Source: an uncultured Bacteroidota bacterium
GTDB taxonomy: Bacteria; Bacteroidota; Bacteroidia; UBA4408
Length of the DNA: 32,158 nucleotides
Direction: 5' to 3'
Assembly (NCBI GenBank): GCA_903831265.1
Contig: CAIKXD010000329.1
Coordinates: forward strand, 1 to 32,158
Part shown: positions 9,635 through 16,757 of the stretch, one piece after another
How positions within the stretch are numbered: the first letter of the stretch is position 1
How the letters are laid out: each line of letters begins with the position of its first letter
Position numbers and translations under genes: made by a program
Notes under the pieces: model-generated
The model's input: only the letters and a program-made list of their open reading frames with translations
Database searches by the model: none
What the model was told of the DNA's origin: nothing

Positions 9635-11020
9635 ATGGAATTTAGAATAGAAAAAGACACGATGGGTGAGGTAAAGGTGCCTGCACAAAAATATTGGGGA
9701 GCGCAAACAGAGCGTAGCAGAAATAATTTTAAAATTGGCCAAGAGGCCAGCATGCCAAAAGAAATTATTTATGCTTTTGCATATCTTAAAAAAGCTGCAG
9801 CGCACGCCAATCATGATTTAGGCGTTTTAAATGCCGAAAAAAGAGATTTAATTTCAAAAGCATGCGATGAAATTTTAACCAAAATACATGATGATGAATT
9901 TCCATTGGTGATATGGCAAACAGGCAGTGGTACACAAAGTAATATGAATGTGAATGAAGTGATTGCCAACCGTGCACATGTGATAAATGGTGGTAACATT
10001 ATGGATGAGAAAAAAGTATTGCATCCCAACGATGATGTAAATAAATCGCAAAGCAGTAATGATACCTATCCTACAGCCATGCATATTGCAGCATACAAAC
10101 AGGCTGTTGAAATTACAATTCCTGGGTTAGAAAAATTAAGAAATACCTTGCTAGCAAAATCTGAGCAGTTTAAATCAATAGTTAAAGTAGGAAGGACACA
10201 CTTTATGGATGCTACGCCACTAACACTTGGTCAAGAGTTTGGTGGTTATGCACAACAAATTACCAACAGTATTAGAGCCATTAAAAATGCATTAGAGATG
10301 GTTAAGGAATTGGCACTAGGAGGCACAGCTGTTGGAACAGGGTTAAATACACCAAAAGGTTATGATGTGTTGGTTGCAAAAAAAATTGCCGATTTTACAG
10401 CTTTGCCATTTGTAACCGCGCCAAATAAGTTTGAAGCACTAGCTGCGCATGATGCTATGGTAGAGTTAAGCGGTGCTTATAAAAGAACTGCAGTTGCCTT
10501 AATGAAAGTGGCCAATGATGTGCGTATGTTATCTTCTGGACCACGAAGTGGTATTGGCGAAATTGTAATTCCTGATAATGAGCCTGGTTCTTCAATCATG
10601 CCTGGCAAAGTAAATCCTACGCAACCAGAAGCATTAACAATGGTTTGTGCGCAAGTAATGGGAAATGATGTGGCAGTGGGTATTGGAGGTGCAACTGGCC
10701 ATTTTGAATTGAATGTATTTAAACCATTAATTGCAGCCAATGTGTTACAAAGTGGAAGATTAATAGGCGATGCCTGTGTGTCGTTTAATGATAATTGCGC
10801 TATAGGTATTGAACCTAATATTGATAGTATAAAAAAACATTTAGAAAATTCACTGATGCTGGTAACAGCGCTTAATACCCACATTGGATACGAAAACGCA
10901 GCAAAAATTGCAAAGAAAGCACATAAAGAAAATAAGACCTTAAGGCAGGCTGCTATTGAATTGAATTTGCTTACTGATGAACAGTTTACGCAGTGGGTGA
11001 AGCCTGAAGATATGGTTTAG
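9635..11020 (+). CDS. fumC: Fumarate hydratase class II
   Basis: Class II fumarase catalyses reversible hydration of fumarate to L-malate in the TCA cycle; it is a cytosolic, iron-independent homotetramer. The protein is 461 residues from ATG 9635, in line with the usual 460-470. An in-frame TTG 13 codons earlier overlaps the promoter and is not favoured. Family motifs are intact: [19 protein letters not shown] near residue 95-115, [17 protein letters not shown] with catalytic-type H189, and the signature [10 protein letters not shown] at 318-327 with the catalytic serine (S319, equal to S318 of E. coli FumC). These residues separate it from aspartase and argininosuccinate lyase relatives. 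It is the first gene of a plus-strand run ending at the terminator 13256-13288; the next gene starts 33 bases downstream. Confidence 0.97.
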   Translation: MEFRIEKDTMGEVKVPAQKYWGAQTERSRNNFKIGQEASMPKEIIYAFAYLKKAAAHANHDLGVLNAEKRDLISKACDEILTKIHDDEFPLVIWQTGSGTQSNMNVNEVIANRAHVINGGNIMDEKKVLHPNDDVNKSQSSNDTYPTAMHIAAYKQAVEITIPGLEKLRNTLLAKSEQFKSIVKVGRTHFMDATPLTLGQEFGGYAQQITNSIRAIKNALEMVKELALGGTAVGTGLNTPKGYDVLVAKKIADFTALPFVTAPNKFEALAAHDAMVELSGAYKRTAVALMKVANDVRMLSSGPRSGIGEIVIPDNEPGSSIMPGKVNPTQPEALTMVCAQVMGNDVAVGIGGATGHFELNVFKPLIAANVLQSGRLIGDACVSFNDNCAIGIEPNIDSIKKHLENSLMLVTALNTHIGYENAAKIAKKAHKENKTLRQAAIELNLLTDEQFTQWVKPEDMV

Positions 11021-11053
11021 TTTTTTTAATTTTAAAAGTATAATTCACATAGT

Positions 11054-11671
11054 TTGATTGTAAAACAACTTAAAAATGACCTTTTATTCAAGGGCATATT
11101 CGTATGTCTTTGTTTATTTATATTAGGTTTTAGCAAGGTTTTTGCACAGGAAAAGCAAAAGCAAGACGACTTAAAAAAAGAACGAACCATAAGAGGTAAT
11201 CGTTTTAAGGTATTTAACAATTATGTAAATTTTGGAACAGGTTTAGGTAGAGCAATCGAGTCAAGTAAAGGTTGGAATCCTACTGCAGTTGAATATAACT
11301 TTCATATCAAGCGTTCTTATTTTATGTTTGGATACCAACGCACCGATGTAAGCGGATTTTTAAACAAACCAAAAAGATATAGAATGAATGATCTTCATTT
11401 ATGCTATGGTTTTAGAAAAGAGTCTAAAGTGCTTAATGTGGCCTATTATGGCGGTATTTCAAGACCTTGGGGAATATTAAATGACACTTTATCATTTAAA
11501 ACAATTGGCATTTATGCCGAGGCACAATTTGTGAGAAAACTATTTTATGATGTAGGTGCTGGCCTGTCTATTTTTGCGCATTACAACAATTTTTTCCCCC
11601 TTTTTGGTGTTAGAATAGATATCTTTTTAAGTGGCGCTTATCAAGGAAAAATGAATGCTGATTCAGAATAA
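11054..11671 (+). CDS. Exported protein of unknown function, probable outer-membrane barrel
   Basis: I do not recognise a named family. The 205 residues start at a TTG (no in-frame ATG precedes the signal peptide). They have a positively charged N-terminus, a hydrophobic core near residues 11-28 and a VFAQ cleavage site. The mature part has a short charged stretch (QEKQKQDDLKKERT) and then alternating aromatic and polar segments such as YNFHIKRSYFMFGYQRTD and LNVAYYGGISRPWG, as seen in small Bacteroidota outer-membrane beta-barrels. It does not end in the C-terminal aromatic residue typical of BAM substrates, so a periplasmic protein remains possible. It lies 33 bases after fumC and 17 bases before dapD, so it is probably cotranscribed with both. 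Confidence 0.7.
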   Translation: MIVKQLKNDLLFKGIFVCLCLFILGFSKVFAQEKQKQDDLKKERTIRGNRFKVFNNYVNFGTGLGRAIESSKGWNPTAVEYNFHIKRSYFMFGYQRTDVSGFLNKPKRYRMNDLHLCYGFRKESKVLNVAYYGGISRPWGILNDTLSFKTIGIYAEAQFVRKLFYDVGAGLSIFAHYNNFFPLFGVRIDIFLSGAYQGKMNADSE

Positions 11672-11688
11672 ATATTAATACAAATTTT

Positions 11689-12507
11689 ATGCAAAATTAC
11701 GACTCATTTATTGAGCAAGCGTGGCAAAATAGAGAACTGCTTAAGGAGCAACAAGTTCGGGATATTATTAGAGAGGTAATTGCCTTATTGGATGCAGGTA
11801 AACTTAGAGTAGCAGAACCATTAGAAGATGGCTCTTGGCAAGTAAACGAGTGGGTTAAAAAAGCTGTAATCATGTATTTTCCCATTCAACAAATGGAGGT
11901 GCATGAGGTAGGTATTTTTGAGTATTATGACAAGATGTTGCTGAAGCGAAATTATAAAGAACTTGGTGTGCGTGTGGTGCCAAATGCTGTTGCAAGGTAT
12001 GGCGCTTATCTGGCTTCAGGAGTAATTTTGATGCCTAGTTATGTAAATATTGGTGCTTATGTAGATGCTGGTACCATGGTTGATACATGGGCAACAGTAG
12101 GTTCATGTGCGCAAATAGGAAAGAACGTACATTTGAGCGGAGGCGTTGGTATTGGAGGTGTATTGGAGCCAGTGCAGGCATCACCTGTAATTATAGAAGA
12201 TGGCGCCTTTATTGGTTCACGAAGTATTGTGGTAGAAGGCGTTAGAGTAGGGAAGGAGGCTGTGCTTGGTGCCAATGTGGTATTAACCATGAGTACTAAA
12301 ATTATTGATGTAACGGGAACTGAGCCTGTTGAAACAAAAGGTTATGTGCCTGAGCGATCTGTAGTGATACCGGGTTCATATAGCAAACAATTTAATGCTG
12401 GTACATACCAAGTGCCATGTGCTTTAATTATTGGAAAAAGGAAGGCAAGTACCGATTTAAAAACCTCGCTCAACAGTGCTTTGCGCGAATATGATGTAGC
12501 CGTTTAA
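11689..12507 (+). CDS. dapD: 2,3,4,5-tetrahydropyridine-2,6-dicarboxylate N-succinyltransferase
   Basis: DapD transfers succinyl from succinyl-CoA to tetrahydrodipicolinate in the succinylase branch of lysine and meso-diaminopimelate synthesis, feeding peptidoglycan. The protein is 272 residues, close to the 274 of E. coli DapD. The N-terminal helical domain (IEQAWQNRELL, VREVIALLDAGKLRVAEP) is followed by GSWQVNEWVKKAVIMYF, then a left-handed beta-helix of hexapeptide repeats (residues about 100-230). The repeats include GVILMPSYVNIGAYVD, GTMVDTWATVGSCAQIG and HLSGGVGIGGVLEP. Active-site-type motifs look complete. It sits 17 bases after the preceding gene and 14 bases before the methyltransferase gene, in one likely operon. 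Confidence 0.97.
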   Translation: MQNYDSFIEQAWQNRELLKEQQVRDIIREVIALLDAGKLRVAEPLEDGSWQVNEWVKKAVIMYFPIQQMEVHEVGIFEYYDKMLLKRNYKELGVRVVPNAVARYGAYLASGVILMPSYVNIGAYVDAGTMVDTWATVGSCAQIGKNVHLSGGVGIGGVLEPVQASPVIIEDGAFIGSRSIVVEGVRVGKEAVLGANVVLTMSTKIIDVTGTEPVETKGYVPERSVVIPGSYSKQFNAGTYQVPCALIIGKRKASTDLKTSLNSALREYDVAV

Positions 12508-12521
12508 ATAAAATAGAAAAT

Positions 12522-13226
12522 TTGAAAAACTGTATTTATGTGATCCCCTGCACACTCAGCAGCAACGAAAATATGAGTGTTATTCCTCCCGAAGTTGCGC
12601 CTGCTGCCATGGCTTGCGATGCTTTTATTGTTGAAGATTTAAGAAGTGCTAGAAGGTATTTAAGAAAAATTGGATTCACTAAAAACTTTGATGAATTGCC
12701 TTTTTTTGAAATGACAAAAGGAGCAGATCAAACCAATTTGTCGGTATTTATAAAAAAGAATATTGAGTTAGTTAATATCGGTATTTTATCCGAAGCAGGT
12801 TGTCCTGGTGTGGCCGATCCTGGTGCTGATGCAGTAAAAATTGCACACAATAATAATATTGAAGTGCGTCCTTTAGTTGGACCATCATCTATCATTTTAA
12901 CTTTGATGGCCTCTGGTTTTAACGGACAAAACTTTGCGTTTAATGGTTACATGCCCATCGAAAAATCTGAAAGAGGAAAACGCATTGCCACATTAGAAAA
13001 TGCAATGTATCAAAATAACCAGACACAATTATTTATTGAAACACCTTTCAGGAATAATCATTTGTTTGCGCATATTTTAGAAGTATGCAAACCAACAACA
13101 AAGTTGTGTGTTGCTTCAGAATTAACGCTTCCAGAACAATTTATTGCTACTAAAACAATAGCGCAGTGGAAAACAATTCCTATTGATTTGCATAAGAAGA
13201 TGGTGGTTTTTGCTTTGTATAAATAG
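12522..13226 (+). CDS. SAM-dependent tetrapyrrole-methylase-fold methyltransferase, RsmI-like
   Basis: The protein has 234 residues. It belongs to the fold of RsmI, the 16S rRNA C1402 2'-O-methyltransferase, as shown by DAFIVEDLRSARRYLRKIG (compare the AEDTRxTxxLL stretch of RsmI), ILSEAGCPGVADPG near residues 88-101, RPLVGPSSIILTLMASGFNG, and QLFIETPFRNNHL. It differs from canonical RsmI: it is about 50 residues shorter at the C-terminus, and the ATPIGN loop after the first strand is replaced by IPCTLSSNEN. Bacteroidota often carry such a short paralogue, so the rRNA target is uncertain. The TTG start at 12522 is chosen because the first beta strand (CIYVIPC) would be lost with the next ATG. 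It is last in the fumC-dapD run. Confidence 0.85.
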   Translation: MKNCIYVIPCTLSSNENMSVIPPEVAPAAMACDAFIVEDLRSARRYLRKIGFTKNFDELPFFEMTKGADQTNLSVFIKKNIELVNIGILSEAGCPGVADPGADAVKIAHNNNIEVRPLVGPSSIILTLMASGFNGQNFAFNGYMPIEKSERGKRIATLENAMYQNNQTQLFIETPFRNNHLFAHILEVCKPTTKLCVASELTLPEQFIATKTIAQWKTIPIDLHKKMVVFALYK

Positions 13227-13255
13227 TAGAAAAATAAATTTGGGTTTTATCAAAT

Positions 13256-13288
13256 AAAAAAGGCCAACTTCATCAGTTGACCTTTTTT
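13256..13288. terminator. Bidirectional terminator between convergent genes
   Basis: AAAAAAGGCCAACT pairs with AGTTGACCTTTTTT around TCATC. There is one C-A mismatch in the stem, with A and T tracts on the outside. It lies between the 3' ends of the methyltransferase gene and hpd and can serve both strands. Confidence 0.85.
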
Positions 13289-13294
13289 ATTTGG

Positions 13295-14452
13295 TTATAG
13301 TGTTCCTCTTTTTGCTTGTTCTCTTTCTATTGATTCAAACAAGGCCTTAAAGTTGCCTGCACCAAAGCCTTTGGCTCCCATGCGTTGTATAATTTCGTAA
13401 AATAAGGTTGGTCTGTCTTCTACCGGTTTTGTAAATATTTGTAGGAGGTATCCTTCTTCATCTGCATCTACTAAAATAGAAAGTTTTTGAAGTTCTTTAA
13501 TATCTTCTTTCATCATTTTCATATGAACACCCAATCTGTTTGGAATATCATCATAATAGGCTTGTGGTGGCGGTGGTAAAAAATCGATACCACGGGCTTT
13601 TAATTCAGAGACAGTTGCAATAATATCATCGGTGGCTAATGCTAAATGCTGTACACCCGCACCTTCGTAAAAATCAATATACTCTTCAATTTGCGATTTC
13701 TTTTTTCCTTCGGCCGGTTCATTAATTGGAAATTTAATTCTGCCATTTCCATTGCTCATCACTTTACTCATTAATGCCGAATACTCGGTAGTAATTTGCT
13801 TGTCATCGAAAGATAAAAAGTTAACAAACCCCATCACATCTTCATACCATTTAACGGTTTCATTCATTTGGTTCCAACCTACATTACCCACCATGTGGTC
13901 AATAAATTTTAATCCCACAGGACTTGGATTGTAATCGCTTTTCCATTCTACAAAACCAGGAAGGAAAGCACCTTTGTAATTTTTACGCTCTACAAACATG
14001 TGCACTGTTTCGCCATAAGTATAAATACCAGCACGCACAGTTTCGCCATGCTCATCTTTTTCTACCATTGGTTCCATAAATGATTTAGCACCTCTTTTAG
14101 TTGTTTCTTCCCATGATTTACGGGCATCTTCCACCCAAAGCGCAATTACTTTTACACCATCACCATGTTTTTTTACATGCTCGCCAATGGGAGAATCACT
14201 AACCAAAGCAGTAGTTAAAATAAGACGGATCTTATCTTGCTTCAATACATAACTCACACGATCTTTAAGACCTGTTTCTAAACCGGCATAGGCATATGAT
14301 TGGAAGCCAAAAGCTGTTTTGTAATAGTGGGCCGATTGTTTGGCGTTGCCCACATAAAATTCTACATAATCGGTACCAAGCAATGGTAAAAAATCTTGCG
14401 CTCCTTCAAAGATTTTCTCTAAACCGTATTCTACATTTTTTATTTCTTTCAT
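13295..14452 (-). CDS. hpd: 4-hydroxyphenylpyruvate dioxygenase
   Basis: This non-haem Fe(II) enzyme converts 4-hydroxyphenylpyruvate and O2 to homogentisate and CO2, the second step of tyrosine breakdown. The protein is 385 residues from ATG 14452. An in-frame TTG nine codons earlier lies inside the flanking repeat and is rejected. It has two vicinal-oxygen-chelate halves. The iron ligands of the C-terminal half are visible: His near 185 (KFIDHMVGNV), His near 267 (GVQHLALATDDI) and Glu near 352 (LFYEIIQRMG). The substrate-gating C-terminal helix has GFGAGNFKALFESIE. The product is the substrate of the hmgA enzyme encoded upstream on the same strand. The two genes are separated by the repeat and four-helix-bundle insertion, so whether hpd is still cotranscribed with hmgA is open. 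Confidence 0.96.
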   Translation of the reverse strand: MKEIKNVEYGLEKIFEGAQDFLPLLGTDYVEFYVGNAKQSAHYYKTAFGFQSYAYAGLETGLKDRVSYVLKQDKIRLILTTALVSDSPIGEHVKKHGDGVKVIALWVEDARKSWEETTKRGAKSFMEPMVEKDEHGETVRAGIYTYGETVHMFVERKNYKGAFLPGFVEWKSDYNPSPVGLKFIDHMVGNVGWNQMNETVKWYEDVMGFVNFLSFDDKQITTEYSALMSKVMSNGNGRIKFPINEPAEGKKKSQIEEYIDFYEGAGVQHLALATDDIIATVSELKARGIDFLPPPPQAYYDDIPNRLGVHMKMMKEDIKELQKLSILVDADEEGYLLQIFTKPVEDRPTLFYEIIQRMGAKGFGAGNFKALFESIEREQAKRGTL

Positions 14453-14461
14453 GTTTTTTTT

Positions 14462-14691
14462 AATGTGCCAGTGTGCCAATGAAGCAATGTGCCAATTGGG
14501 ATGACGGTTAAATGAAATTAGATTTATATTTTATGATTTTGACTAATGTGCCGATGTGCCAATGAAGCAATGTGCCAACTGGATGGTGTTTATTGTATTC
14601 AGATTTTGATTTGTATTTCATGTTTTAATAATGTGCCAATTAGGATGACGGTTAACTATATCTTATATTTTTTTAATGTGTTAATGAAGCA
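14462..14691 (+). repeat. Degenerate interspersed repeats of the AATGTGCCAAT family (left arm)
   Basis: Copies of AATGTGCC start at 14462, 14545 and 14630, with a decayed one at 14675, so the spacing is about 83, 85 and 45 bases. Two of them contain the 16-base unit AATGTGCCAATGAAGC or a near version (around 14471-14485 and 14554-14568), followed directly by a further AATGTGCCAA(T/C)T. A second shared segment, GGATGACGGTTAA, occurs at about 14499 and 14643. AT-rich filler lies between copies. On this strand the motif runs opposite to the array at 15121-15232, so the two sets bracket the gene at 14710-15078 as inverted repeats. The arm begins about ten bases upstream of the hpd start codon. 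Confidence 0.85.
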
Positions 14692-14709
14692 TTCGGCTGT
14701 AATTAAAAT

Positions 14710-15078
14710 TCAAATATTTTGCTTTGTTGAATGAATAATTTTAGTAATAATTTTTATTATTTGATGAAGGTTATCCAATAATACATTTGCGTTTGGATAG
14801 CCCTCGCATTCGTTGCACAAAAATAACCAATATTCTAATTCATCTGCTTCTTTGCAGGCTATTTTAAGTTTATGTACAAAGTCTGCTTTACTTTCAGCAT
14901 TCTGGGCCTCTTTTACATTTGCACCGATGCTTGTACCTGATCTTAATATTTGATTAGCAAATGTATATTTTCGGGTTTTTTCTAGTAATTCAGTAAATAA
15001 AACAATTTCTTTAGCAAACTCAAAAGTCAGTTTTAATATAACATTATCCTTATATTTTGACTGCATTGTGAATTCCAT
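14710..15078 (-). CDS. Four-helix-bundle protein (23S rRNA intervening-sequence protein family)
   Basis: This is a 122-residue protein of the IVP/S23 family (TIGR02436-like). Such proteins were first found inside intervening sequences of bacterial 23S rRNA genes, and relatives act as the Avd accessory protein of diversity-generating retroelements. Family features: FAKEIVLFTELLEK in helix 1, YTFANQILRSGTSIGANVKEAQNAESKADFVHKL across helices 2-3 (the RSGxSIGANxxEA core is diagnostic), KEADELEYWLFL, and a final helix to residue 122. The start is ATG 15078; a second ATG four codons later is possible. There is no rRNA around it and no reverse transcriptase nearby. It lies between hmgA and hpd in the same orientation and is bracketed by inverted arrays of one repeat family, which suggests it arrived as a unit. 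Its molecular role is unknown. Confidence 0.92.
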   Translation of the reverse strand: MEFTMQSKYKDNVILKLTFEFAKEIVLFTELLEKTRKYTFANQILRSGTSIGANVKEAQNAESKADFVHKLKIACKEADELEYWLFLCNECEGYPNANVLLDNLHQIIKIITKIIHSTKQNI

Positions 15079-15120
15079 ATCAATAGATTTTAATTTAGTT
15101 TATTCTTGTTTTACATCATT

Positions 15121-15232
15121 GGTAAATTGGCACATTGGTAAATTGGCACATTGGTAAATTGGCACATTGGTAAATTGGCACATTGCTCAATTGGCACATT
15201 ACTCAATTGGCACATTGCTCAATTGGCACATT
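15121..15232 (+). repeat. Perfectly phased 16-bp tandem repeat, seven units (right arm)
   Basis: Seven contiguous 16-base units: four identical GGTAAATTGGCACATT, then GCTCAATTGGCACATT, ACTCAATTGGCACATT and GCTCAATTGGCACATT. The 12-base core AATTGGCACATT is invariant and the leading four bases vary. On the opposite strand the unit reads AATGTGCCAATTGAGC, nearly the AATGTGCCAATGAAGC of the left arm. The last base of the array is the first base of the hmgA stop triplet, so the array abuts that coding sequence exactly. There are no spacers between units, so this is not a CRISPR array. Confidence 0.97.
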
Positions 15233-16389
15233 TATTCGGTCCAACTCTTATAATACTTTCCATCATCAATTTGCATGGCTTGTTTGGTAACTTGTAGTGG
15301 CCTAAAGGTGTCAATCATTACGGCTAGTTCTTGCGTTTCTTTATGGCCAATGCTTCTTTCCATAGCGCCTGGTGCAGGGCCGTGCGGAATTCCTTTTGGA
15401 TGTAAAGTGATATGTCCTTGTTCAATATTATTTCTACTCATAAAATCACCATCTACATAATACAAAACTTCATCGCTATCAATATTGCTATGGTTGTAGG
15501 GTGCAGGAATAGATTGTGGGTGATAATCATACAATCTTGGACAGAATGAACACACTACAAATGCAGGAGTTTCAAAGGTTTGATGCACTGGTGGTGGCTG
15601 ATGCACACGGCCTGTAATTGGTTCAAAATTATGAATACTAAAACCCCATGGAAAGTTATAGCCATCCCAACCTACCACATCAAAAGGGTGCGAAGCATAT
15701 ACCACTTCATGTATCATACCTTCTTTCTTTATTTTGATGATAAAATCACCTTTTTGATCGTATGTTTCAAGTTCGTTGGGTAATTTAAAATCGCGCTCAC
15801 AATAGGGTGAATGCTCTAATAATTGACCCGATGAACTTTTATATCTCTTTGGCGTGTATAGCGCATGAATGGTTTCTAAATACAATAAACGATTGTCGCT
15901 GGTTTCAAATTCTATTTGATAAATCATACCTCTTGGAATGATGAGGTAATCGCCATATTCAAAATTGATGTTTCCCATAAAGGTGCGCAATTTTCCTTTT
16001 CCTTTGTGCACAAAAAGCATTTCATCGGCATCTGCATTTTTGTAAAAGTAATTGGTTAAACTCTCTTGTGGAGCAGCTAAACCAATGATGCAATCATTAT
16101 TCACTAATAAAGCTTTTCGGCTATCTAAATAGTCTTTTTCAGGTTTTATTTGAAAGCCTTTCAGTAAAAGAGATTTGATGTTTTTATCTATAGCAATTTC
16201 GGGCTTTACATCATATGATTTTAAAATTTCTTTCACTTGAGTTGGACGATGCACATGATACAGTAGTGATGAATGATTGTTGAATCCTTCTGTGCCAAAC
16301 AATTGTTCATACTGATGATTACCATTTTCATTTTTGAAAATAGTATGTCTTTTTTGAGGAATATTTCCTAAGCGATGGTATATTGGCAT
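15232..16389 (-). CDS. hmgA: Homogentisate 1,2-dioxygenase
   Basis: This is an iron(II) ring-cleaving dioxygenase that converts homogentisate to maleylacetoacetate, directly after the hpd reaction. The protein has 385 residues, shorter than the roughly 430-445 of proteobacterial and human enzymes. The family core is clear: VVGWDGYNFPWGFSIHNFEP, GRVHQPPPVHQTF, FCPRLYDYHP, then NHSNIDSDEVLYYVDGDF with candidate ligands His near 299 and Glu near 306, and HPKGIPHGPAPGAMERS with the distal His. The His-to-Glu spacing is seven residues here, against six in human HGD (H335/E341), so the exact ligand assignment is tentative. Start ATG 16389; a TAATTTTG -7 box lies 18 bases upstream. No fumarylacetoacetase or maleylacetoacetate isomerase gene is in the window. 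Confidence 0.92.
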   Translation of the reverse strand: MPIYHRLGNIPQKRHTIFKNENGNHQYEQLFGTEGFNNHSSLLYHVHRPTQVKEILKSYDVKPEIAIDKNIKSLLLKGFQIKPEKDYLDSRKALLVNNDCIIGLAAPQESLTNYFYKNADADEMLFVHKGKGKLRTFMGNINFEYGDYLIIPRGMIYQIEFETSDNRLLYLETIHALYTPKRYKSSSGQLLEHSPYCERDFKLPNELETYDQKGDFIIKIKKEGMIHEVVYASHPFDVVGWDGYNFPWGFSIHNFEPITGRVHQPPPVHQTFETPAFVVCSFCPRLYDYHPQSIPAPYNHSNIDSDEVLYYVDGDFMSRNNIEQGHITLHPKGIPHGPAPGAMERSIGHKETQELAVMIDTFRPLQVTKQAMQIDDGKYYKSWTE

Positions 16390-16406
16390 ATAGTACTAAT
16401 TTGTTT

Positions 16407-16414
16407 CAAAATTA
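16407..16414 (-). promoter_or_regulatory. Probable hmgA promoter -7 box
   Basis: On the minus strand this reads TAATTTTG, an exact match to the Bacteroidota TAnnTTTG element, 17 bases before the hmgA ATG. A TTG lies 25 bases further upstream, somewhat more than the usual spacing. Confidence 0.5.
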
Positions 16415-16639
16415 AGAATTTTTGCTGAATGTTAAATTTCAATTGTTTTTATGATTAAAAGTGAAATCAATTGCTCGATTTATTGAAGGATGGTTTTGTA
16501 ACTATATTGTATTGTTTCTAAACTAAAAACAACAAAATAGGTCACTCTGCTTAACCCAACTGTTGATGTTTAACCATATGTGTTTGCCTTTTAGAGATAA
16601 TTTTTGCCGAAACTACAAAAATAATATTGGTCATAAATC

Positions 16640-16664
16640 ATATAATAGCAGTATGCTGTTATAT
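16640..16664. promoter_or_regulatory. 11-bp hairpin/dyad in the divergent hmgA-porin intergenic region
   Basis: ATATAATAGCA pairs with TGCTGTTATAT over 11 positions with one G-T wobble and a 3-base loop (GTA). It lies inside a 368-base divergent region and about 60 bases upstream of the -7 box of the plus-strand gene. With no T tract it is not a convincing terminator. An operator dyad or a small RNA structure is possible. No small gene is visible in the rest of this region. Confidence 0.45.
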
Positions 16665-16720
16665 TAAGAACCGGTGTTAAGTTGTTATTTATAATCTATC
16701 CAAGTAAAACCATAAATTAA

Positions 16721-16734
16721 GTTACATTTGTAAC
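16721..16734 (+). promoter_or_regulatory. Promoter -7 box embedded in a palindrome
   Basis: TACATTTG at 16723-16730 matches TAnnTTTG and sits inside the perfect dyad GTTACA-TT-TGTAAC. Transcription would start about 20 bases before ATG 16758. The overlap of a dyad with the -7 element would let a repressor block the promoter, but the dyad may be partly a by-product of the box itself. No clear -33 TTG is present at the usual distance. Confidence 0.5.
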
Positions 16735-16757
16735 AATTATTTACCATAAACAGCACT

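Noticed and set aside
10477-10884. Minus-strand open frame of 135 codons inside fumC
   Set aside because: It is antisense to a fully conserved fumarase region; the length follows from fumC codon use.
14453-14479. Nine-codon N-terminal extension of hpd from a TTG
   Set aside because: The extra codons fall in the repeat (reading AHWHIKKN), whereas the ATG at 14452 gives the normal family length.
14546-14734. Plus-strand open frame of 62 codons through the left repeat arm
   Set aside because: It is made of repeat and AT-rich filler, rich in Cys and Ile, with no family resemblance and no good start context.
14710-15078. Diversity-generating retroelement accessory gene
   Set aside because: The protein is in the Avd/IVP fold family, but there is no reverse transcriptase, template repeat or variable repeat in the window.
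14710-15078. 23S rRNA intervening sequence
   Set aside because: Both flanks are protein-coding genes of tyrosine catabolism; no rRNA sequence is present.
15121-15232. CRISPR array
   Set aside because: Units are 16 bases and directly contiguous, with no unique spacers and no cas genes nearby.
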